Below are positions 8,127-15,092 of a DNA stretch of 15,092 nucleotides, piece after piece. The stretch's first letter is position 1; each line of letters starts with the position of its first letter. Source of the stretch: Pseudidiomarina aestuarii (lineage in GTDB: Bacteria; Pseudomonadota; Gammaproteobacteria; Enterobacterales; Alteromonadaceae); assembly GCA_003030745.1 (NCBI GenBank), contig PYVG01000029.1:1-15092 (forward strand). Direction: 5' to 3'. The position numbers were made by a program, and so were the translations under genes. A model generated the notes under the pieces. That model saw only the letters and a list, made by a program, of their open reading frames with translations. It ran no database searches and was not told where the DNA came from.

Positions 8127-9422
8127 TTGTTTGATAGGTATGAAAGTGGTGAACAGGCTGTCCTCGTGCATGTCGACTTTCCCCAAGAAGTCGATCGCGA
8201 AGATTTATCTGAACTGAAATTGCTGGTGTCATCAGCCGGCGTAGAAGCCGTTGGTGTAGTCACTGCCAGTCGTAGCACACCGAGCTCGCGTTATTTTGTG
8301 GGTTCGGGCAAAGCAGAAGAAATTGCTGATGTCGTGAAGGCGCTGGGCGCCAACGTGGTTATTTTTAACCATTCACTGACTCCTACCCAAGAACGTAACC
8401 TTGAGAAACTGTGCTCGTGTCGAGTACTCGACAGAACCGGGCTTATTCTCGACATTTTCGCCCAACGTGCACGTACCCACGAAGGTAAGTTGCAGGTCGA
8501 GCTTGCGCAATTACGTCATATCCAAACACGCCTCGTTCGCGGTTGGACTCACTTAGAACGGCAAAAAGGTGGTATCGGCCTGCGCGGACCGGGCGAAACT
8601 CAGTTAGAGACTGATCGCCGGTTAATTCGCGGTCGTATAAAAAACATCCAAGCTCGGCTCGAGAAGGTTCAGCGGCAGCGTGAACAAGGGCGGCGGGCAC
8701 GGCAACGCGCTGAAATCCCAACAGTATCTTTAGTAGGGTACACCAATGCTGGGAAGTCGACGTTATTTAATCGCATTACCGAAGCCGGCGTCTACGCCGC
8801 AGACCAACTCTTTGCAACGCTCGATCCAACCTTACGGAAACTAGAGCTGCCAGATGTTGGCACCATTATTTTGGCTGATACTGTTGGGTTTATTCGTCAT
8901 TTACCGCATGATTTGGTGGCTGCGTTTAAAGCAACTTTGCAGGAGACGCAGCAAGCTGATTTGCTACTCCATGTCATTGATGTCAATGATGAGCGACAAG
9001 CGGACAATATTCATCAAGTTACTGAAGTTCTAGATGAAATCGGCGCGCTAGATGTGCCGCAGTTGTTGGTTTGTAACAAGATCGACCAGCTCGATGATGG
9101 GGTAGCACGAATTGACACCGATGACGAGGGCAAACCCGTACGTGTGTGGTTATCTGCGCAGAGTGGTGCAGGAATCGAATTGTTACAACAAGCACTGGTA
9201 CAACGCTTGCGTCCTGCCATGGTTAACGTATCCTTGCGCATACCACCCTCAATGGGCAAATTACGTGGTAAGCTGTACGCGTTAAAAAGTGTCACCTCAG
9301 AGAGTTCGACTGAAGATGGTCAATTGGCACTGGGAGTGCGGATGTCAGCCGTTGATTGGCAACGTTTGTGCAAACAGGTGGCAGAAGAGTATGGCGATAG
9401 CTTGCAGGGCTTTGTAGAATAG
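8127..9422 (+). CDS. hflX: Ribosome-associated GTPase HflX
   Basis: HflX is a GTPase that binds the 50S subunit and splits stalled or stressed ribosomes. The 431-residue protein has the N-terminal HflX domain (SRYFVGSGKAEEI, then HSLTPTQERNLE) and the linker helices with GGIGLRGPGETQLETDRR. The G domain has GYTNAGKS at 204-211, ADQLFATLD as switch I, DTVGFI from Asp251, NKID at 317-320 and a SAQSG G5 motif. A C-terminal domain follows. The start is TTG 8127, supported by GAGGAG at 8111-8116 and the family-typical MFDRYESGEQAVLVHV. The only nearby ATG is out of frame. It sits between hfq and hflK as in E. coli. Confidence 0.96.
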   Translation: MFDRYESGEQAVLVHVDFPQEVDREDLSELKLLVSSAGVEAVGVVTASRSTPSSRYFVGSGKAEEIADVVKALGANVVIFNHSLTPTQERNLEKLCSCRVLDRTGLILDIFAQRARTHEGKLQVELAQLRHIQTRLVRGWTHLERQKGGIGLRGPGETQLETDRRLIRGRIKNIQARLEKVQRQREQGRRARQRAEIPTVSLVGYTNAGKSTLFNRITEAGVYAADQLFATLDPTLRKLELPDVGTIILADTVGFIRHLPHDLVAAFKATLQETQQADLLLHVIDVNDERQADNIHQVTEVLDEIGALDVPQLLVCNKIDQLDDGVARIDTDDEGKPVRVWLSAQSGAGIELLQQALVQRLRPAMVNVSLRIPPSMGKLRGKLYALKSVTSESSTEDGQLALGVRMSAVDWQRLCKQVAEEYGDSLQGFVE

Positions 9423-9479
9423 CCGCAGCACATGCATCCCGTAAAAACGAATTATTCAGAACCAGAGTTGGAGTAATCA

Positions 9480-10667
9480 ATGGCCTGGAATCAACCGGGG
9501 AACGGCAATAACAATGACCGCGACCCATGGAAAAACCAAGGCGGCCGTGAACAAGGCCCGCCTGATCTCGATGAAGCAGTAAAGAACCTGCTCGCAAAGC
9601 TTGGCTTTGGGGGTAATAAAGGTGGGGCAGGTCGCTCTAGCGGCAGCAGCTCTGGTGGATTACCTACCAAAGGTCTCGGTATTATCGCCGTGCTCGCGTT
9701 GGTTGTGTGGTTCATTGCTGGTTTCTATACCGTCAAAGAAGCGGAGCGTGGTGTTGTGCTACGTTTTGGCCAGTACAGTGATTTAGTTGAGTCGGGCTTG
9801 CATTGGCGCCCGGTATTTATTGACTCGGTAGAGACTGTCGACGTGAGTAATGTGCGTCAATTCCAATCCGATGGTTTCATGCTGACTCAAGACGAGAACG
9901 TGGTTCAAGTTGAACTCGACGTTCAGTATCGCGTGGTAAATCCGCGTGATTACTTATACGCAGTTGAAAATGCCGATGACAGTTTGCAACAAGCAACAGA
10001 CAGTGCGTTGCGCTTCGTGGTCGGTCACTCAACCATGGACGAAGTGCTGACGGTTGGACGTGAGAATGTTCGTGCCCAAACACTCGAACTGTTAGAAACC
10101 ATCATTGCGCCGTATCAGTTGGGTATTCAAGTGGTCGATGTGAACTTGCTACCTGCGCGTCCACCTGAAGCGGTTAAAGATGCATTCGATGATGCTATTG
10201 CCGCACAAGAGGATGAGCAACGCTTCATTCGTGAAGCTGAAGCTTATGCGCGTGAAATTGAGCCACTCGCTCGTGGTCAAGTACGTCGCTTGTTGCAAGA
10301 AGCGCAAGCCTATCGTGAGCAAACCGTGCTTCGCGCACAAGGTGAAGTTGCACGTTTCAACGAGTTACTACCGCAGTATAAAGCAGCACCAGAAGTAACT
10401 CGTCAGCGTTTGTATCTCGAGACGTTGGAGCGGATTTATGCTGAAAACGCTAAAGTGTTTGTCGATGTCGAAGGTAGTAACAACATGATGTATCTGCCAC
10501 TCGATAAAATACTTGAGCAACAGCGTAATCGTCCTACTCAGAATCGTTCGAACGATAGTGAAGCGATGATGAACTCACGTTCACAATCGAATTCGAGTAG
10601 CAATCAAAGCAGTAGTCAACAGAGCAGTTCGGGCCGCGTCAGCGACCGTTCTGGTGGTCGGGGGTAA
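9480..10667 (+). CDS. hflK: FtsH protease modulator HflK (SPFH/Band 7)
   Basis: HflK forms the large HflKC cage in the inner membrane around the FtsH protease and modulates its activity. The 395-residue protein starts with a Gly/Asn-rich cytoplasmic segment (1-60) and one membrane helix at about 66-84 (LGIIAVLALVVWFIAGFY). The SPFH/Band 7 domain begins at YTVKEAERGVVLRFGQ, followed by long Ala/Glu/Arg-rich helices. The last 50 residues or so are a low-complexity Ser/Gln/Asn tail. A GGAG precedes the ATG by 7 bp. It is 57 bp after hflX, and hflC starts 3 bp after its stop, so the two subunits are made together. Confidence 0.96.
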   Translation: MAWNQPGNGNNNDRDPWKNQGGREQGPPDLDEAVKNLLAKLGFGGNKGGAGRSSGSSSGGLPTKGLGIIAVLALVVWFIAGFYTVKEAERGVVLRFGQYSDLVESGLHWRPVFIDSVETVDVSNVRQFQSDGFMLTQDENVVQVELDVQYRVVNPRDYLYAVENADDSLQQATDSALRFVVGHSTMDEVLTVGRENVRAQTLELLETIIAPYQLGIQVVDVNLLPARPPEAVKDAFDDAIAAQEDEQRFIREAEAYAREIEPLARGQVRRLLQEAQAYREQTVLRAQGEVARFNELLPQYKAAPEVTRQRLYLETLERIYAENAKVFVDVEGSNNMMYLPLDKILEQQRNRPTQNRSNDSEAMMNSRSQSNSSSNQSSSQQSSSGRVSDRSGGRG

Positions 10668-10670
10668 ACG

Positions 10671-11552
10671 ATGAAAAATTTAATTGGAATACTTGTCATC
10701 GTTGCGGTCATCCTTGGCTTCTCATCACTATTTGTTGTGAAAGAGGGCGACCGTGCCATTGTGGTGCAATTTGGTAAAGTACAACGTGATGCGGACACCG
10801 GATTACCGATTGTGTTTGAACCAGGTTTGCATTTTAAATTGCCGTTCATTGAGCAGGTCAAAACGCTTGATGCCCGTTTCAAAACGTTGGATGGTAATCC
10901 AGATCGTTTCGTAACGAGCGAGAAGAAAGACCTGATTGTTGATACCTATGTGAAGTGGCGTATTTCTGATTTTGCCAATTATTACCTGTCAACGAATGGC
11001 GGTAATCAAGTACAAGCAGAAGCGCTTTTAACACGCCGTATCAATAGTGGTTTACGTGCCGAATTCGGTAGCCGTACCATCAAAGAAATCGTTTCTGGTG
11101 AGCGTGACAACTTGATGCGTGAGGCGCTGATTCGTGGTGCCGATAGTGCGCAAGAACTGGGCATCGAAGTCATTGACGTGCGGGTGATGCAAATCAACCT
11201 GCCGACTGAAGTCAGTCAATCGATCTTCCAGCGGATGCGCGCAGAGCGTCAAGCTGTGGCAACAGAGCACCGTTCAGAAGGTCGTGAGCAAGCGGAATTC
11301 ATCCGCGCAGATGTCGATGCTCGGGTAACCGTTATGTTGGCGGACGCACAGCGTGAAGCCCGCGAAATTCGTGGTCAGGGTGATGCTGAAGCAGCTGGGA
11401 TTTATGCGAACACGTACAACCAAGATCGTGAGTTCTTCGCCTTCATTCGTAGCATGCAAGCCTACCAAACGGCCTTCACCGGCAACGATGTGTTGGTACT
11501 CGAACCGGATAGTGACTTCTTCAAATACCTGAAGACCCTCCGAGCCGAATAA
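10671..11552 (+). CDS. hflC: FtsH protease modulator HflC (SPFH/Band 7)
   Basis: HflC is the partner of HflK in the periplasm-facing HflKC complex that holds FtsH. The 293-residue protein has an N-terminal membrane anchor at about 4-22 (LIGILVIVAVILGFSSLFV), then the Band 7 start VVKEGDRAIVVQFGKV. Long helices near the end contain the QREAREIRGQGDAEAAGIYA segment typical of this family. A hydrophobic/acidic C-terminus follows (VLVLEPDSDFFKYLKTL). Length matches E. coli HflC (about 334 or shorter in relatives). It is the last gene of the operon, and an intrinsic terminator lies about 36 bp downstream. Confidence 0.96.
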   Translation: MKNLIGILVIVAVILGFSSLFVVKEGDRAIVVQFGKVQRDADTGLPIVFEPGLHFKLPFIEQVKTLDARFKTLDGNPDRFVTSEKKDLIVDTYVKWRISDFANYYLSTNGGNQVQAEALLTRRINSGLRAEFGSRTIKEIVSGERDNLMREALIRGADSAQELGIEVIDVRVMQINLPTEVSQSIFQRMRAERQAVATEHRSEGREQAEFIRADVDARVTVMLADAQREAREIRGQGDAEAAGIYANTYNQDREFFAFIRSMQAYQTAFTGNDVLVLEPDSDFFKYLKTLRAE

Positions 11553-11554
11553 CC

Positions 11555-11589
11555 AAGGTGAACAGTTAACAGTGAATAGTTAACAGTAA
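11555..11589. repeat. Heptamer tandem repeat array 2
   Basis: Five 7-bp units start at 11555, 11562, 11569, 11576 and 11583, the first one degenerate. The consensus is A-C/T-AGT-x-A, for example ACAGTTA and ATAGTTA. The unit is the reverse complement of that in the array at 3063-3104. It fills the space between the hflC stop codon and the hflC terminator stem and contains no ORF. Confidence 0.7.
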
Positions 11590-11614
11590 AGCCCGCCCGT
11601 GTGGCGGGTTTTTT
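11588..11614 (+). terminator. Rho-independent terminator after hflC
   Basis: The stem CCCGCC (11592-11597) pairs with GGCGGG (11603-11608) across a five-base loop. The stem is followed by six T (11609-11614), and the three A before it (11588-11590) can pair with the T-run to make it bidirectional in part. It closes the nnrD-to-hflC operon and separates the PLP-enzyme gene from it. Confidence 0.88.
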
Positions 11615-11636
11615 GTGTTGCGTCTGCGGCTGACCG

Positions 11637-11678
11637 CTATATGCTAGTAGCCAATATCCAGTAGCTAGTAGCATCATT
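11637..11678. repeat. Heptamer tandem repeat array 3
   Basis: About four recognisable 7-bp units start at 11644, 11651, 11658 and 11665, with weaker units on each side (11637 and 11672). The consensus is C-T/C-AGTAG, and the unit CTAGTAG occurs twice. It belongs to the same family and orientation as the array at 11555-11589. It ends two bases before the ATG of the PLP-enzyme gene, taking the place where a Shine-Dalgarno would be expected. Confidence 0.65.
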
Positions 11679-11680
11679 TT

Positions 11681-12853
11681 ATGTCATTCAAAGCTCAGTA
11701 TTCTCGCTTCTTTGCAGCGCATACCTCTCGTCTCCATTGTGCCCCGCACAGTCATCACTATTGGCCTGATGTCACGCGTGAGGCACAGTTAGCCTACTGG
11801 GACGATAGTGCGGGAGGTGTTGACCACAAGTGGGATCAGATCTTTGGCGAACGAGTCCCTGCGGTACAACGGCAGTTAGCTGAATTACTTTCGGTGCCTG
11901 ACCCAACGCAGTTCGTCTTCGCCGCCAATACCCATGAGCTGCTGTATCGTGTGCTGAGTTGTTTCGACCCTGCGCAACCGCTCAGTATTCTTACTACGGA
12001 TAGTGAGTTTCATAGTTTCTCGCGCCAAGTCAGAAGGCTATCAGAGCGCCCAACAGTCAAGGTTCAGGTGGTCCCGACGGAGCCGTTTGATACGTTTGCA
12101 ACGCGCTGGTTAGAAGCGGTTAAGCAGCACCAACATCAGCTTATTTTTGCGAGCCAAGTCTTTTACAACTCGGGAGTCATTGGGCCTGAATTGACTGATT
12201 GGATTGCGCATGCACATGCTGATGCCACCATTGTTGTTGATGGTTATCACGGCTGCGGTGCGATACCAACATCACTAGCTAATGTGGCTGATAGTATTTT
12301 CTATGTGGCTGGGAGTTATAAATATCTGCAAGCAGGTGAGGGCTGTTGTTTCATGACAGTACCGCGCAACTGTACTTTACGTCCCGAATATACCGGTTGG
12401 TTTGCCGATTTCGCGAATCTAGCCAAGCCTCAACAGGCGCAAGTGGAGTATGCCTCTGACGGCTTCCGATTTGCCGGTGCGACTATGGACTACACAGCGT
12501 TATATCGACTGCAGGCAGTGCTCGATTGGTGGCAGAAGGACGGTATTACCGTAGCGTCCATTCATGCGCACGTGCAACAGCTGCAACAAGCGTTCCGTGA
12601 CGCATTGACTGAAGCGCAACATCCATTATTACAATGTGAGCAGCTCTTGCATCACGACCTAAATCATCATGGTCACTTTTATACCTATCGGTTGCCAACG
12701 GCTGAGCAAGTTACCGAACTCGCGGCACAACTCGATCAGCGCGGCATTGCCACGGATTATCGAGCTAATCGATTACGCTTCGGTTTTGCGATGTATCATG
12801 ACGTTGAGGACTTTGCGCTGTTGCGCGACGTGCTGATGCAGCTCAAGGCGTAA
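11681..12853 (+). CDS. Kynureninase-like class V aminotransferase-fold PLP enzyme
   Basis: This 390-residue protein has the class V aminotransferase fold and looks most like kynureninase-related proteins. VVDGYHGCGAIP holds the PLP-pyridine Asp187 and His190, and the predicted PLP lysine is Lys214 in GSYKYLQAGEGC, comparable to the SYKYL-N-x-G motif of kynureninases. The N-terminus (RLHCAPHSHHYWPDVT) is characteristic of a proteobacterial subgroup of unknown substrate. Kynurenine cleavage is therefore possible, but other C-C or C-S lyase or aminotransferase activity cannot be excluded. No Shine-Dalgarno is visible before ATG 11681. It sits between the hflC terminator and purA, an interval that in E. 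coli holds the small gene yjeT, so it is probably an accessory insertion. Confidence 0.8.
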   Translation: MSFKAQYSRFFAAHTSRLHCAPHSHHYWPDVTREAQLAYWDDSAGGVDHKWDQIFGERVPAVQRQLAELLSVPDPTQFVFAANTHELLYRVLSCFDPAQPLSILTTDSEFHSFSRQVRRLSERPTVKVQVVPTEPFDTFATRWLEAVKQHQHQLIFASQVFYNSGVIGPELTDWIAHAHADATIVVDGYHGCGAIPTSLANVADSIFYVAGSYKYLQAGEGCCFMTVPRNCTLRPEYTGWFADFANLAKPQQAQVEYASDGFRFAGATMDYTALYRLQAVLDWWQKDGITVASIHAHVQQLQQAFRDALTEAQHPLLQCEQLLHHDLNHHGHFYTYRLPTAEQVTELAAQLDQRGIATDYRANRLRFGFAMYHDVEDFALLRDVLMQLKA

Positions 12854-14325
<1,472 letters not shown>

Positions 14326-14365
14326 CCAATCAGTCACATAAACGGCAAAAAAATGCGTTTTCCTA

Positions 14366-14394
14366 TTGCATCATCAAAATCGATCCAATAGAAT
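14366..14394 (+). promoter_or_regulatory. Promoter of the tRNA-tuf operon
   Basis: TTGCAT (14366-14371) and TAGAAT (14389-14394) are separated by 17 bp. They are followed by a GC-rich discriminator (GCGCTCC), as in stable-RNA promoters under stringent control. Transcription would start about 10-13 bp before the first tRNA. This is the best sigma70 match in the region. Confidence 0.7.
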
Positions 14395-14414
14395 GCGCTC
14401 CACCTAACCGGGGT

Positions 14415-14490
<76 letters not shown>

Positions 14491-14509
14491 ACTTAAAAAA
14501 TCTGGTTTT

Positions 14510-14594
14510 GGAGGGGTTCCCGAGCGGTCAAAGGGATCAGACTGTAAATCTGACGGCTCAGCCTTCGCAGGTTCGAATCCTGCCCCCTCCACCA
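14510..14594 (+). tRNA. tyrU: tRNA-Tyr (anticodon GTA)
   Basis: This is an 85-nt class II tRNA with a long variable arm and encoded CCA. The acceptor GGAGGGG pairs with CCCCTCC, and the anticodon stem TCAGA/TCTGA has loop CTGTAAA, anticodon GTA. G34 makes it a queuosine (QueG) substrate, and A36-A37-A38 is the recognition triplet of MiaA. The symbol is assigned by synteny. Confidence 0.97.
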
Positions 14595-14656
14595 CTTTTT
14601 TGCATGTCAAAATGCGGTGAGTCCAGAATGGTTTGAGGTGGCCCGATTCAAGGCAT

Positions 14657-14731
<75 letters not shown>

Positions 14732-14745
14732 ATAATCTGTATTGT

Positions 14746-14821
14746 GCTGATATAGCTCAGTTGGTAGAGCGCACCCTTGGTAAGGGTGAGGTCGGCGGTT
14801 CAAATCCGCCTATCAGCACCA
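14746..14821 (+). tRNA. thrT: tRNA-Thr (anticodon GGT)
   Basis: This is a 76-nt cloverleaf with encoded CCA. The acceptor GCTGATA pairs with TATCAGC, and the anticodon stem CACCC/GGGTG has loop TTGGTAA, anticodon GGT (reads ACC/ACU). U36-A37 predict t6A37. It lies 14 bp after tRNA-Gly and 87 bp before tuf. The symbol is assigned by synteny. Confidence 0.97.
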
Positions 14822-14908
14822 GTCACGGCCCCCATCGAACCTATACCCCGATTAGTTTAAATTTATTTGGTGTTTAACCACCGTATGTTGTCCAAATGAG
14901 AGGCTGTC

Positions 14909-15092
14909 ATGGCAAAAGAAAAATTTAACCGCGTCAAGCCGCACGTTAACGTCGGTACAATCGGCCACGTTGACCACGGTAAAACTACTTTGACTGCTGC
15001 AATCACCACCGTTTTGGCTAAAACGTACGGCGGTTCAGCGAAAGACTTCGCAATGATCGATAACGCACCAGAAGAGAAAGCTCGTGGTATCA
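14909..15092 (+). CDS. tuf: Elongation factor Tu, 5' part (runs off the window)
   Basis: EF-Tu delivers aminoacyl-tRNA to the ribosome with GTP. Only the first 61 codons are present. They include [16 protein letters not shown], the G1 P-loop GHVDHGKT at 19-26 and the [10 protein letters not shown] segment that leads into switch I. A GAGAGG at 14898-14903 is a good ribosome binding site five bases before the ATG. Position behind four tRNA genes identifies it as the tufB-type copy, co-transcribed with the tRNAs in E. coli; whether a second tuf exists cannot be seen here. Confidence 0.97.
   Translation, partial: MAKEKFNRVKPHVNVGTIGHVDHGKTTLTAAITTVLAKTYGGSAKDFAMIDNAPEEKARGI

Noticed and set aside
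14340..14361. Possible terminator after purA
   Set aside because: The AAAC-GC / GC-GTTT pairing is short, AT-rich and has a bulged G, and the T-run is only four bases. It is too weak to call.

Overview
The window is a chromosomal segment of a gammaproteobacterium. Gene order and protein similarity suggest the Alteromonadales, perhaps an Idiomarina or Pseudidiomarina relative. That placement is inferred from recalled family sequences and was not searched. The core is the conserved block queG | nnrD-tsaE-amiB-mutL-miaA-hfq-hflX-hflK-hflC ... purA, followed by a four-tRNA operon (Thr-Tyr-Gly-Thr) and the 5' end of tuf. The tRNA-tuf order matches the E. coli thrU-tyrU-glyT-thrT-tufB operon.

Left edge (1-1436): two small unrecognised membrane proteins on the plus strand converge on a minus-strand queG. 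The queG gene is not normal. Its catalytic and Fe-S domains are intact, but the usual C-terminal region of roughly 100 residues is missing. It is replaced by about 23-25 residues that read like the last helix of a GGDEF (diguanylate cyclase) domain. This looks like a rearrangement joint and is the most notable feature here.

Middle (1531-11552): a dense plus-strand operon. It covers NAD(P)H-hydrate repair (nnrD), t6A tRNA modification (tsaE), septal peptidoglycan hydrolysis (amiB), mismatch repair (mutL), i6A tRNA modification (miaA), the RNA chaperone Hfq, the ribosome-rescue GTPase HflX and the FtsH-regulating membrane pair HflK/HflC. Most junctions are overlapping or only a few bases long. 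The exceptions are a 170-bp gap before hfq with a promoter of sigma70/sigma32 type, and the nnrD-tsaE junction, which is built from a 7-bp periodic repeat. A clear intrinsic terminator follows hflC.

Right part (11555-15092): two more heptamer-repeat arrays flank that terminator. Then comes a kynureninase-like PLP enzyme occupying the hflC-purA interval, then purA. A good sigma70 promoter with a GC-rich discriminator precedes four tRNA genes, and tuf runs off the window.

I found no CRISPR array, transposase, phage gene or recognisable defence system. Apart from the queG chimera, the heptamer arrays and the PLP-enzyme insertion, this is an ordinary housekeeping region. Three tRNA-modification enzymes (QueG, TsaE, MiaA) lie in the same window as some of their predicted tRNA substrates.
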